A stretch of 64,000 nucleotides of DNA from Muribaculum intestinale. Its GTDB lineage: Bacteria > Bacteroidota > Bacteroidia > Bacteroidales > Muribaculaceae. Position numbers and translations under genes: made by a program. Shown here piece by piece: positions 1 to 9,733 of the stretch. The notes under the pieces are model-generated. The model was not told the DNA's origin. It did no database searches and was given only the letters and a program-made list of their open reading frames with translations. The DNA is taken from NCBI RefSeq assembly GCF_002201515.1, contig NZ_CP021421.1:2542001-2606000 (forward strand). The letters are read 5' to 3'. The stretch's first letter is position 1. Each line of letters starts with the position of its first letter.

Positions 1-1
1 C

Positions 2-643
2 GATGTGAACGATACTTCGAAGGGTATGCTTTACTGGCTCCAGATACGTCCGATTGTAGAGCGCAAGGAGATAGTCGACGAAAGCATACTTGGGCTTCCG
101 GACAGTTCTCTTCTTCTTCGCAGCAACGCCGCTTTGGGACATGGCACAATCGAGAATGTCAGCGCCATAGTCTATGTGAAGCCACAGGGCTTTAATTCGG
201 CAAATAATTCACTAATAGCACGGGAAATTGAAAAAATAAATCGTAACTTTACAGAGCGTAACGAAGGCTACGTGCTCATAGGTCCCGGTAGGTGGGGCTC
301 AAGCGATACGGCTCTGGGTATTCCGGTCAAATGGCCCCACATCTCCTCGGCCAGACTTATTGTCGAATCGTCGCTGTCCAACTACCGTATCGAACCGAGT
401 CAGGGCACACATTTCTTCCAGAATCTCACCTCGTTCGGAGTAGGCTATTTCACTATCAATCCGTCGAGCAACGACGGATTCTACGATGTGGACTATCTCG
501 ACTCTCTGCCTGCGGAGTATGACAGCCGGTTTGTGCGCATTGTACGCTTTGACACTCCTCTTGCAATCGGTATAAACGGTCGCAAGGGTCAAGGGGTGGT
601 GGTCCGCCCCGATGCCGGCATACAGAATGACATGACCAACTAA
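2..643 (+). CDS. PEP/pyruvate-binding domain protein, C-terminal part (5' end outside window)
   Basis: The reading frame is open to the left edge of the window, so this is the last ~213 residues of a longer protein; the GTG at position 5 is only the first possible start codon and not a credible start. The sequence has the conserved GPGRWGSSD segment, then KWPHISSARLIVE and SQGTHFFQNL, and ends near a GQGVVVRP motif. I recognise this as the C-terminal region of the large Bacteroidetes proteins annotated as phosphoenolpyruvate synthase or pyruvate phosphate dikinase PEP/pyruvate-binding proteins. The real catalytic role of that family is uncertain. The next gene begins 14 bases after the stop, so co-transcription is likely. 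Confidence 0.7.
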   Translation, partial: DVNDTSKGMLYWLQIRPIVERKEIVDESILGLPDSSLLLRSNAALGHGTIENVSAIVYVKPQGFNSANNSLIAREIEKINRNFTERNEGYVLIGPGRWGSSDTALGIPVKWPHISSARLIVESSLSNYRIEPSQGTHFFQNLTSFGVGYFTINPSSNDGFYDVDYLDSLPAEYDSRFVRIVRFDTPLAIGINGRKGQGVVVRPDAGIQNDMTN

Positions 644-657
644 CAAGACACGATGCA

Positions 658-2028
658 ATGGCAATGAATTCTTTTTGGCGCGCTTTAGGTTTCCGTTCGC
701 ACGACGATGATATTGACGATCTGGCCGATTGTCCGTCGGCGCTCCCTATACAATCCTCACGTCAGGCTGCAGAACCGGATGATTCGACATCGGATACCGT
801 TACGTCAGCAGATGACGGCACACAAAAGGAGGGGGATTCATGTGCGGATAATCCGGAATCGTCGGGCGTCTGCGCCAATGAGCCGGAATCATTTCCCCTG
901 AATATATTTGATTCGCTGCTTGAGGTATTCAATGAGGCTCAGCCCGACTTCATAAGAAAGTGTCTGGACATGGATGCTCAGCGGCGTTATCTCTATAATT
1001 GTGTGGACGCTTCATTCCGCGACTACATACTCCGGATAAAGGACTCTGCACGCAATGAGGCGTGCAGGGAACGAGACAATGAGCATCGGCGCATGACCGA
1101 AGAGATTGACTCGCTACGTGTGCAGGTAAAGGACAGTGGAAAGACGACCAACGACCTGAAGGCAATGCGTGCGAGTGCCGACCGGCAGAAGCGCACGTTC
1201 AATGAACGCATACGCGACCTCGAGAGGCAGCTGGCGGCAGCCATGGCCGAAAAAGAGCAATATGACTTTGAGGTGAAGAGCCTCATGAACAAGCTGAAAG
1301 TACAGCAGGTGCAGCAATCAGATGTGCAGGAGCTCGATGAGTTGCGCACACGTCTGGCTGATGCCAACAAGCAGATTACAGCCATGAATGCAGCCAGCGC
1401 GATGCGTGAGACTTCAGAGGCGGCGTCGCGTCGTGAGATTGAGTCCTTGCGTGCCAGGGTGAAAGAACTTACAACCCAGCTTGATGACGCCAGGGAAGAG
1501 GCAGGAGCGGCTGTCATAAAAGAATCCGCTTCCGAGAGCGATATCCTATTGTTGAAGAGGCGTCTTGCTGAAGCCGAGGCAACGATGAAGGCCTCTGAGC
1601 AACGCCTTGTAGATGCGGAGTCAAAAGCCCGCAATCTTCAGGCACGTCTTGATGAGGCTGAAAAGGCATTGAAAGAAACTTCCGCCACGGACACCGAAGA
1701 AAAGACGGTATCTTCCGATATTTTTTGCTTCGGTATGCCTGCTGTCGAGCACCACGATGATGAGTCTCCCGAAAAAATACCGGCGGCTGACGTGGTATCA
1801 CAGCCGGAGGAACAGGCACCGAAAAAACGGCGTGGACGTCCCAAGAAGACTATGCCCCGCATATCAGCAATAGATGAGTCGATGGACTCTACAGAATGGC
1901 TTGTGGCCACACCTCCGGCAGGAACGTCGGTCAAGGTGGCTCCGTTATCTGACCCGGCATTCGGCTACCAGGAGCCGCCTCGTAAGCCCCAGCCTCCAGA
2001 AAATGATGCCCAAATGCTGCTTTTCTAA
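658..2028 (+). CDS. Coiled-coil protein with AT-hook-like C-terminal motif, function unknown
   Basis: A 456-residue soluble protein with no signal peptide. Residues ~1-75 are acidic and low-complexity; ~125-345 are rich in Glu, Arg, Ala and Leu in heptad-like spacing (predicted long coiled coil); near residue 390 there is a basic KKRRGRPKK stretch that matches the core RGRP of AT-hook DNA-binding motifs. The rest of the C-terminus looks disordered. Inference: a DNA-associated or scaffold coiled-coil protein; no enzyme motif is visible. ATG codons at 658 and 664 are both possible starts. It lies between the PEP-binding gene and the peptidase gene, with only 9 bases before the latter. Confidence 0.6.
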   Translation: MAMNSFWRALGFRSHDDDIDDLADCPSALPIQSSRQAAEPDDSTSDTVTSADDGTQKEGDSCADNPESSGVCANEPESFPLNIFDSLLEVFNEAQPDFIRKCLDMDAQRRYLYNCVDASFRDYILRIKDSARNEACRERDNEHRRMTEEIDSLRVQVKDSGKTTNDLKAMRASADRQKRTFNERIRDLERQLAAAMAEKEQYDFEVKSLMNKLKVQQVQQSDVQELDELRTRLADANKQITAMNAASAMRETSEAASRREIESLRARVKELTTQLDDAREEAGAAVIKESASESDILLLKRRLAEAEATMKASEQRLVDAESKARNLQARLDEAEKALKETSATDTEEKTVSSDIFCFGMPAVEHHDDESPEKIPAADVVSQPEEQAPKKRRGRPKKTMPRISAIDESMDSTEWLVATPPAGTSVKVAPLSDPAFGYQEPPRKPQPPENDAQMLLF

Positions 2029-2037
2029 AAAACTTTA

Positions 2038-4242
2038 ATGAAAATAACACCCCCTATGATATCCAGAATTATATTATCAGCGGCCATACTTTGTGTGCCA
2101 TCCATATACGCTGCTTCGGTAAAAAGCTCCGACATAGCTCCGTATGTATATCCACAAAATACTCCAGATGCTCCGCAGGCTATGGCTTTCGGTATCGACG
2201 GAAAGACTTATACGGCGCTCGCCGATGGTGGAAAGAGGCTTGTGCGGTATGATATTCGTACAGGCAAGGAGATTGCTACAGTGATTGACGTAAAAAACAC
2301 ACGTGACAACCAGATTCAGCAGATTGCCGGATATACATTCAGCCCTGACGAGAGTTATGTGCTCGTTTATGCGGAAAAGGAGCCGGTATACCGTCGTTCG
2401 TTTACAGCTGAATATTACATATACGAGGTGCGACACAATGTATTGAGCCCGCTGTCGACAAAGCATCCCCGCCAGCGCGCTCCGCAGTGGTCGCCCGACG
2501 GACGCATGATAGCCTTTGCTGCCGATGGGAATATATACATATCCAAACTCGACTATCTTACCGAAGTAGCAGTAACTTCCGATGGCGCTAAAAACAGTGT
2601 GATAAACGGTGTGCCTGACTGGAGTTACGAGGAAGAGTTCGACACCACATGCTCTATGGCCTGGGCGCCCGATAATACCACACTCTGTTATCTGAAATAT
2701 GACGAGTCGGCTGTGCCTCTTTATTCTTTCCCGCTGTATCAAGGCACCTGCAATCCCGATGACACCTATGCCCTTTATCCGGGGAACTACTCTTACAAAT
2801 ATCCCGTTGCCGGAGAGAAAAATGCTACAGTGTCGCTCCACAGCTATGATGTTGATCTTCGCAAGACCAAGACAATCTCTTTTTCGGACTCACGTATCGA
2901 GTATATACCTCGTATAGAGTATGCGCCGTCATCCAACCGTCTGATGGTCACGACCCTCAATCGCGCCCAGAACCGTATGGAGATATATTCCGTAAATCCG
3001 AAGTCGACGGTATCCAAGTCGGTATATGTCGATGAGTCACGTACCGGATGGATTGACCCTATGGCTTACGAAGGGATGAAGCTGCTGCCGGAGGGTTTTG
3101 TTGTAATGTCGGAACGCTCAGGATTCAATCATCTTTATCTTTATTCATATGCCGGAGCTCTGCAGCGCCAGATTACGTCGGGCGACTACGATGTCACTGC
3201 CTACTATGGCTATGATTCCAAGAGCGGCACCCATTATTATCAGGCGGCTTCGACGTCGCCTCTAAGCCGAGTTGTAAGCCGGATCGATGCCAAAGGGCGT
3301 GTAACCCACATCTCTCCGGAGAACGGATCATCGGCAGCGGTGTTTACTCCGGCTATGGATTTATGTGTGCTCAGTTACAGCAATGTCACTGCAGCTCCGG
3401 TATATTCGCTTGTAACACCTTCAAACGGCAAGAGTGTGCGTACGCTTGTCGACAATAAGGAGTATATGGCCCGTTATCCTCGCCTGCCGCGTAAGGAATT
3501 CTTTACAATGAATTCCGACGGTTATACGCTTAACGGCTATATCCTTCGTCCTGCCGATTTTGATGCTTCGCGTCGTTATCCGGTGGTAATGTATCAATAT
3601 AGCGGACCGGGCTCGCAGGAGGTACTTGACCGCTGGCGTATGGACTGGGATTATTTCTTTACTACTCAGGGCTATGTGATAATATGTGTAGACGGCCGTG
3701 GTACCGGCGGACGTGGTGCGGCTTTCAAGCATACAGTATACCGCCGTCTCGGCCAGTACGAGACAATCGACCAAATCAATGCAGCACGTTATGCTGCATC
3801 ACTTCCTTTTGTCGACAGTGACCGTATCGGTATTTTCGGCTGGAGTTATGGCGGATATGAGGCGCTTATGGCTGCTTCGGAAAAGGGTGCTCCTTATCGT
3901 GCGGCAGTAGCTGTGGCTCCTGTGACTTCATGGCGCTACTACGATACTATATATACCGAACGTTATATGCTCACTCCTGCGGAAAATTCCGAAGGGTATG
4001 ATTTTGGTGCGCCAATCAACCGCACCTCCGCGCTTGACTGTGACTTGTTGATAATGCATGGCACTGCCGATGACAATGTGCATTTGATGAATACCATGCA
4101 GTATGTATCGGTGCTGGAGTCCCAAGGGAGCACATGTGATATGCTGTTGTTCCCCAATATGAACCATTCTATATATGGATGTGGCTCGAGGTCGATAGTA
4201 TATCTGAAGATGCTTCAACATTTTAACCGTTCGATGCGTTAA
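2038..4242 (+). CDS. Dipeptidyl peptidase IV family (S9B) serine peptidase, secreted
   Basis: A 734-residue exported peptidase. An N-terminal hydrophobic segment ending near AAS is a signal peptide. Residues ~40-470 form the beta-propeller domain, including the DWSYEEEF element near residue 195 whose glutamates bind the substrate N-terminus in DPP IV enzymes. The C-terminal alpha/beta hydrolase domain has the nucleophile elbow GWSYGGY (Ser ~603), an Asp in HGTADDNVH (~678) and the catalytic His in MNHSIYG (~709). The family removes dipeptides, often X-Pro, from peptide N-termini; in Bacteroidetes it acts in the periplasm. Length is typical. ATG 2038 is chosen; 2056 is an alternative start. 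Confidence 0.92.
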   Translation: MKITPPMISRIILSAAILCVPSIYAASVKSSDIAPYVYPQNTPDAPQAMAFGIDGKTYTALADGGKRLVRYDIRTGKEIATVIDVKNTRDNQIQQIAGYTFSPDESYVLVYAEKEPVYRRSFTAEYYIYEVRHNVLSPLSTKHPRQRAPQWSPDGRMIAFAADGNIYISKLDYLTEVAVTSDGAKNSVINGVPDWSYEEEFDTTCSMAWAPDNTTLCYLKYDESAVPLYSFPLYQGTCNPDDTYALYPGNYSYKYPVAGEKNATVSLHSYDVDLRKTKTISFSDSRIEYIPRIEYAPSSNRLMVTTLNRAQNRMEIYSVNPKSTVSKSVYVDESRTGWIDPMAYEGMKLLPEGFVVMSERSGFNHLYLYSYAGALQRQITSGDYDVTAYYGYDSKSGTHYYQAASTSPLSRVVSRIDAKGRVTHISPENGSSAAVFTPAMDLCVLSYSNVTAAPVYSLVTPSNGKSVRTLVDNKEYMARYPRLPRKEFFTMNSDGYTLNGYILRPADFDASRRYPVVMYQYSGPGSQEVLDRWRMDWDYFFTTQGYVIICVDGRGTGGRGAAFKHTVYRRLGQYETIDQINAARYAASLPFVDSDRIGIFGWSYGGYEALMAASEKGAPYRAAVAVAPVTSWRYYDTIYTERYMLTPAENSEGYDFGAPINRTSALDCDLLIMHGTADDNVHLMNTMQYVSVLESQGSTCDMLLFPNMNHSIYGCGSRSIVYLKMLQHFNRSMR

Positions 4243-4391
4243 GAAATCCGCTTGGATTCCTCAGTAGTGGAATTCACACTGAGTGTATAATCCTAAGTTT
4301 TTGTATTTTAGAATAAAAAAGACATCTTATCAGCTTCTGATTATATAGCCTGTCGCATAACAGGCAAATAGCAATTATTATCAATTACGCA

Positions 4392-5714
4392 ATGGAACAA
4401 AGACGATACCGTGCAAACTCATACGCTATCCACGGCCTTTGGCTCAACTGGGCCTTGTCGGTGGGTGCGCTTGCAGCTACATTGTTTTGTGCTCTGTTTA
4501 TTTCCAAACTTTGGTTACCGGCTGTGGTGCTCGGTTTCCAGTTTCTGCTTATGGGCCGTCTACGGGTCATAAAGGATGGAAGTTGCTCTTCTTGTGGGCT
4601 CATACCGTATGTTGTAATCCGTATATTGTTTATAACTGCTGTGATGATGGTGGCGATAAATTTCTATTGCCTGCATTTTGTCGACCACGCTCTGCTTGAA
4701 TCGGGGGTTGTAAATATTAATATACCGTATATCACTGTGCTGATAATAGCTCCTGTCACTTTTATTGTTAGTACAGTGGCATATTTCCGCAATAATTCAC
4801 TGTCGGTGTGCTTTGAGTGTCATGCGCATTTTGGCCGGTCGAATGAGCGTGGATTCCTGGGTAAGATATTTTCCCGCGAGGGGCGTTTCCAGTTGCGCAT
4901 GCTTATGCTTGCCTCGCTTATTATCTCAGTCTATGCCTGGGCATATTATTTCTGGCGTTACTCCAATGTCAACTACAATTCGGCCGATATATTCTTTTAT
5001 ATATGGATTCCTGTGATTTTGTATGTGTTGTCGCTGGTGAATCTCGGTATCCGTTATGTGTCGATTGATGCGTTTTACCGTAAGAATATTGCCGGAGAAG
5101 CCAATGACCATGTATCATCGACTCTGATAAGATATATCATTTTGTGTGGCGACAATATGTTCCTGCATATTGGAGGAACTGACGATCTGGAGACCAAGGC
5201 CGACACTCCGGCACAGAGTTATATCCTATATAGAGAGCGTGTCAGCGAGTATGATGCCATAAATACTTTCAGCGGTATTGTGGGTAATGCTTTCCGTCCT
5301 AATCTGCGTTTCCTTTACGAGAACTCCAATTTTCATATCGACTGCAATATATTCCACTATATATGTGTGCTTGACTCGGCATCGGAATTGCATGGCAGCG
5401 GTCTTGAAGGTGAGTGGTTTACGCAAAGCGAACTGTTGCGTATGGTGGAGAACCGCGAGGTGTCGCCGATGCTTATCAGTGAGATAGAGCGTCTGTATAC
5501 TGTAATCATGGCTTTCAAGACTTACGATATCAGTGGCCGGCGTCTGTATGACATAAAGCATTACAAGCCATCTTTCCGTCTGCATGATATAGCCAGTCTG
5601 ATTGTCGACTACAATGATCCGCAGTGGTTGTTTGTGGCCAAGGACAACGAGGACCGTCCATTCTTCTATTTCAAACGTTTCTGGCGCCGATATGTCCGTG
5701 GTATATCCGACTGA
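4392..5714 (+). CDS. Multi-spanning membrane protein with cysteine pairs, function unknown
   Basis: A 440-residue protein. The first ~225 residues carry about six hydrophobic segments (around 17-55, 72-95, 107-125, 165-188 and 199-220); the last ~200 residues are hydrophilic. Two cysteine motifs lie in loops: CSSC near residue 63 and CFECH near residue 140, spaced as a possible metal or disulfide site. I do not recognise the family. The 3' end overlaps the miaA start by 23 bases in another frame, which suggests translational coupling. Upstream, 4353-4370 can form a small GCCTGT/ACAGGC hairpin. Confidence 0.6.
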   Translation: MEQRRYRANSYAIHGLWLNWALSVGALAATLFCALFISKLWLPAVVLGFQFLLMGRLRVIKDGSCSSCGLIPYVVIRILFITAVMMVAINFYCLHFVDHALLESGVVNINIPYITVLIIAPVTFIVSTVAYFRNNSLSVCFECHAHFGRSNERGFLGKIFSREGRFQLRMLMLASLIISVYAWAYYFWRYSNVNYNSADIFFYIWIPVILYVLSLVNLGIRYVSIDAFYRKNIAGEANDHVSSTLIRYIILCGDNMFLHIGGTDDLETKADTPAQSYILYRERVSEYDAINTFSGIVGNAFRPNLRFLYENSNFHIDCNIFHYICVLDSASELHGSGLEGEWFTQSELLRMVENREVSPMLISEIERLYTVIMAFKTYDISGRRLYDIKHYKPSFRLHDIASLIVDYNDPQWLFVAKDNEDRPFFYFKRFWRRYVRGISD

Positions 5715-6618
5715 TTGCAATTTGCTTGTAGTGACCGGGCCTACGGCTTCGGGAAAGACGCGCCGTGCGGTGGCGCTTGCCCGTGAATTTGGCGGTGAGA
5801 TTATCAGCGCTGATTCGCGGCAGTTGTATCGCGGCATGGATCTGGGCACCGGCAAAGACTTGGAAGAGTATGGCGAGGTGCCATATCATATGATTGATAT
5901 ATGTCCGGCAGGATATAGGTATAATCTGTATGAATACGTGCGCGACTTCGGCAAGGTATATGCCGACATATGCTCGCGCGGACGGTTGCCTATATTGTGT
6001 GGAGGCACCGGCTTGTATGTCGAGACTGTGCTGAAAGGCATTTCGCTTCCGGAAGTTCCGGAGAATCCGGCATTGCGTCAGTCGCTCGAAGGAAAGACTC
6101 TTGAAGAACTGACCGGAATATTGAGCGGAATGAAGGAGCTCCACAATGTGACGGATGTGGATACTGCCAAACGAGCTATACGTGCGATAGAGATTCAGAC
6201 TTATTATGCCGAACATCCTGAGCAGGCTGAACTGACACGTCCTCACCCGATAGAGAATGCTGTGGTGATAGGTGTCGACATACCGCGCGATGACAGACGT
6301 CGGCGCATATCGGAGCGTCTGGTTGCCAGGCTTGAATCAGGTATGGTCGAGGAGGTGCGCCGTCTTATCGATATTGAAGGCATAGACCCTGAGAATCTTA
6401 TTTATTATGGGTTGGAATATAAGTTTCTTACTCTATATGTTACAGGGCAGATTGGTTATGATGAGATGGTGTGCGGGCTTGAGACGGCTATCCATCAGTT
6501 TGCCAAACGCCAGATGACCTGGTTTCGTGGAATGACGGCAAGAGGAACTAATATACATTGGCTTCCATATGACATGGAGGACAATGAATTTTTGGAAGCT
6601 GTAAAGTCATTTTTATGA
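5692..6618 (+). CDS. miaA: tRNA dimethylallyltransferase
   Basis: MiaA transfers a dimethylallyl group to N6 of A37 in tRNAs that read codons starting with U. The 308-residue protein begins a few residues before a P-loop, GPTASGKT (residues ~13-20), followed by the family motifs SADSRQLYRGMDLGTGK and LCGGTGLYVE, and a C-terminal QMTWFRGM segment. An upstream in-frame start at 5602 would add 30 residues that do not fit the family, so ATG 5692 is preferred. This start lies inside the end of the preceding membrane-protein gene. Confidence 0.93.
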   Translation: MSVVYPTDCNLLVVTGPTASGKTRRAVALAREFGGEIISADSRQLYRGMDLGTGKDLEEYGEVPYHMIDICPAGYRYNLYEYVRDFGKVYADICSRGRLPILCGGTGLYVETVLKGISLPEVPENPALRQSLEGKTLEELTGILSGMKELHNVTDVDTAKRAIRAIEIQTYYAEHPEQAELTRPHPIENAVVIGVDIPRDDRRRRISERLVARLESGMVEEVRRLIDIEGIDPENLIYYGLEYKFLTLYVTGQIGYDEMVCGLETAIHQFAKRQMTWFRGMTARGTNIHWLPYDMEDNEFLEAVKSFL

Positions 6619-6648
6619 CGTATTAGCCGGTTTTTGCGACAAAAACAG

Positions 6649-6657
6649 TAACTTTGC
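6649..6657 (+). promoter_or_regulatory. Bacteroidetes -7 promoter element before the M16 peptidase gene
   Basis: TAACTTTGC matches TAnnTTTG plus the usual following C. It lies 57 bases before the peptidase start. No well-spaced -33 TTTG is visible. Confidence 0.5.
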
Positions 6658-6714
6658 TGATAATAAAGCATCAGATTAATCATATATACATATAATTCCA
6701 CACATTTATACGTA

Positions 6715-9552
6715 ATGAAGAAGTATTTTAAGCCATTGCTCTTGTTCGCTTCTGCGATGGGAGCCCTGTTTTCATTTGATATGTATGGCCAGATGCCGCA
6801 GTTGCCTCCGATTCCTGTCGACAGCGCCGTGCGTATAGGTCATCTTGACAACGGCCTTACATATTATATCCGGCATAATGAATATCCCAAAGGGCAGGCT
6901 GATTTTTACATAGCCCAGAAGGTAGGTTCTATTCAGGAGGAGGACTCACAGCGTGGACTGGCCCACTTCCTTGAGCACATGTGCTTTAACGGAACTAAGA
7001 ATTTTCCCGGCAATGAGCTTGTAAGCTGGCTTGAAAGCGTCGGGGTGAAATTCGGACAGAATCTGAATGCCTACACGTCGGTTGACAAGACAGTATACAA
7101 TATGTGCAACGTGCCTGTGGCGCGCGAAGGTGTGCAGGATTCCTGCCTGCTTATCCTCCATGACTGGGCCGACGACCTGCTGCTTGACCCGGAGGAGATT
7201 GACAAGGAACGCGGTGTAATTCACGAGGAATGGCGCCAAAGCAATGTGGGACAGTCGCGTATAATCGAGCAGTTGCTGCCGGTCATGTATCCCGACAGCA
7301 AGTATGCCTATCGTCTTCCGATAGGCACGATGGAGGTTGTCGACAACTTTCCCCATCAGGTGTTGCGCGACTATTATGAGAAATGGTATCGTCCCGACCT
7401 GCAGGGAATAGTAGTGGTAGGTGACATCGACCCTGATCGTATCGAAGCGAAGATAAAAGAGATTTTCAGTCCGATTGCCAATCCTGTCAATCCTGCAAAA
7501 AGAGAATACTATCCCGTGTCGGATACTCCTGGCACTATATATGCCATCGGAAAGGACAAGGAGATGCCATATAGTGTGATGCAACTGATGTTCAAGCATG
7601 ATGCGACTCCCGACGAGAATAAGAAGACCATGGATTATATGATTGAAGACTATGCAGTGTCGATGATTGTCGCCATGCTCAATACTCGTCTTTCAGATCT
7701 TATCTCCAAGCCCGAGTCACCGGCAAGTGTGGCCCAGGCGGCTTATGGCGATTTCTTTATGGCCAAGACCAAGGATGCATTCTATCTACTGGCGCTCCCT
7801 AAGGACACTGCAGCTCTCGAGGCTCTTGCAACAGTATATCGTGAGGGATTGCGTGCCGTGCGTTCAGGATTTACCGCCACGGAATATGACAGAGCCCGCA
7901 GCGAATTTCTATCGCAACTTGAAAAGCGATATACAAACCGCGCGACTCAGACCAATACATCGCTTGTCAACAGTTATGTGGCCAATTTTACCGATGGCGA
8001 GCCTATCCCGGGTATAGAGAATGCTTACACAATCATGTCGCAGCTTGCTAACCAGATACCTGTAGAGGCAATCAATATGATGGCATCTCAGCTTATGCCT
8101 GCCGACAATCGGGTGTTGCTTGCCATGTTCCCCGACAAGGATGGGGTGGTGGTACCTACCGAGCAACAGTTTGCCGAGGTACTTGCCGCTGTCGATGCCG
8201 AGAATATCGAGGGGTATGTCGATAATGTAATCAACGAGCCTCTTATCGCACAGCTTCCCGCCCCGGGTAAGATTGTCTCGACAGATATCGATAAGGTATA
8301 TGGTGCTACTGTCTGGACTCTTTCTAATGGAGCGCGTGTCGTGGCCAGGGCTACCGATTTCAAGGCCGGGGAGATTCTATTTGCCGCACGTGCTATGGGA
8401 GGTACATCGACACTTCCCGACAGTCTCGATAATGAGTTGCGCTATATGGATGTCACGCTTTCGCAGCTTGGCATGGGGCCGTATGACAATGCCGGTCTCG
8501 GAAAATTCCTTGCCGGCAAGCAGGCGTCAATCGAACTTGAGCTCGGCAGCTACGTGCGGGATATTTCCGGTTCGGCTGTGCCTAAGAATCTCGGGGTGCT
8601 GATGGAGATGATTTATGCACTGTTTACCGATGCCACATTGTCGGACGATGAGTTTGAGGCCGGTAAGAATATGGTGCGTTCTATGCTCCACAATCAGGAG
8701 GCCGATCCGAAATACCAGTTCACTAAGCAGCTCTATGAGCATCTGTATGCTTCGCCTCGCCGTCATTTGACAGACATGGCTGTGATAGATGGTGTAGACC
8801 GCAGCCGTTCGCTCGCAATCGTGAAGGATGCTCTCTCGAATGCAGGTGAGTATACATTCTATTTTGTCGGCTCGTTTGATGTCGATTCGCTGAAGCCTCT
8901 TGTAGAGCAATACATAGCCTCACTTCCCGGAAAGGCTACTGAAAGGAAACAGGTTGCTTTGGACCCGGCGCTCGGTGTGACCAAAGGAGCCGGTACGGAG
9001 ATTGTGAAACAGGTAATGGAGACTCCGACAACGTATGCGGCAGTGTTGCTTACAGGCAATGTTCCGTTTACAGCAAAGGAGCAGAAACTGGCAAGCATAG
9101 CCGGACAGATATTGAGTGCCCGTCTGATAAAACTCGTGCGTGAGGATTTGGGTGCGGTATATTCGATATGGGCCAATGGTAATTTGGCGCGTTTAACCGA
9201 GCCTAATGCTTCACTTCAGTCAATGTTCCCGATGAAACCGGAGATGCGTGACCGGGTGCTTGAGATAATAGCTTCACAAATTGATGATATGACCAATCCG
9301 GCCAATATCACGGCTGAAGAACTGGCCAAGGTAAAGGAGTTCATGCTTAAGAATGCCGAGGAATCGCTGAAAAAGAACGATGCGCTTATTGGCGCCATGC
9401 TGGGATACCAGCTTGTGCCGGCAGATACATACCTTGATGCTGCCGAAACGATAAAGGCTATTACAGCCGCTGATGTGGCCGGGTATATGAAGACATTGTC
9501 TGATCAGAATAATTACCGGGTGTTTCTGATGGAACCCGAGGACGGTAAGTAA
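6715..9552 (+). CDS. M16 family zinc metallopeptidase (insulinase/pitrilysin-like), secreted
   Basis: A 945-residue protein with an N-terminal signal peptide (hydrophobic to ~residue 25). The inverted zinc motif HxxEH is visible as HFLEHMCFNG near residue 84, and the downstream glutamates of ERGVIHEEW (~residue 168) supply the third ligand. The length fits two repeated M16 halves, an active N-terminal one and a C-terminal half beginning around residue 520 that lacks HxxEH. Members degrade peptides; location here is probably periplasmic or envelope. The gene is monocistronic between its own promoter and a terminator. Confidence 0.9.
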   Translation: MKKYFKPLLLFASAMGALFSFDMYGQMPQLPPIPVDSAVRIGHLDNGLTYYIRHNEYPKGQADFYIAQKVGSIQEEDSQRGLAHFLEHMCFNGTKNFPGNELVSWLESVGVKFGQNLNAYTSVDKTVYNMCNVPVAREGVQDSCLLILHDWADDLLLDPEEIDKERGVIHEEWRQSNVGQSRIIEQLLPVMYPDSKYAYRLPIGTMEVVDNFPHQVLRDYYEKWYRPDLQGIVVVGDIDPDRIEAKIKEIFSPIANPVNPAKREYYPVSDTPGTIYAIGKDKEMPYSVMQLMFKHDATPDENKKTMDYMIEDYAVSMIVAMLNTRLSDLISKPESPASVAQAAYGDFFMAKTKDAFYLLALPKDTAALEALATVYREGLRAVRSGFTATEYDRARSEFLSQLEKRYTNRATQTNTSLVNSYVANFTDGEPIPGIENAYTIMSQLANQIPVEAINMMASQLMPADNRVLLAMFPDKDGVVVPTEQQFAEVLAAVDAENIEGYVDNVINEPLIAQLPAPGKIVSTDIDKVYGATVWTLSNGARVVARATDFKAGEILFAARAMGGTSTLPDSLDNELRYMDVTLSQLGMGPYDNAGLGKFLAGKQASIELELGSYVRDISGSAVPKNLGVLMEMIYALFTDATLSDDEFEAGKNMVRSMLHNQEADPKYQFTKQLYEHLYASPRRHLTDMAVIDGVDRSRSLAIVKDALSNAGEYTFYFVGSFDVDSLKPLVEQYIASLPGKATERKQVALDPALGVTKGAGTEIVKQVMETPTTYAAVLLTGNVPFTAKEQKLASIAGQILSARLIKLVREDLGAVYSIWANGNLARLTEPNASLQSMFPMKPEMRDRVLEIIASQIDDMTNPANITAEELAKVKEFMLKNAEESLKKNDALIGAMLGYQLVPADTYLDAAETIKAITAADVAGYMKTLSDQNNYRVFLMEPEDGK

Positions 9553-9584
9553 AAATGAGTTAATGTGGTTTTATGCCATGTGTG

Positions 9585-9622
9585 GTGTCCGGTGTGCGTA
9601 AGTGCATCGGACACTGTTTTTT
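9585..9622 (+). terminator. Rho-independent terminator after the M16 peptidase
   Basis: GTGTCCG (9585-9591) pairs with CGGACAC (9608-9614), followed by a T-rich run (9616-9622). Confidence 0.7.
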
Positions 9623-9733
9623 ATGGTGGAGATGTGCCCTTTTTTCAGGCGAAATTTAAGAGCATTTTAAAACCTTTTTTAGCGAGCATTGTTTTAAGGG
9701 TATAAAAACTTCTAACTCAACTATTCAATGTTT

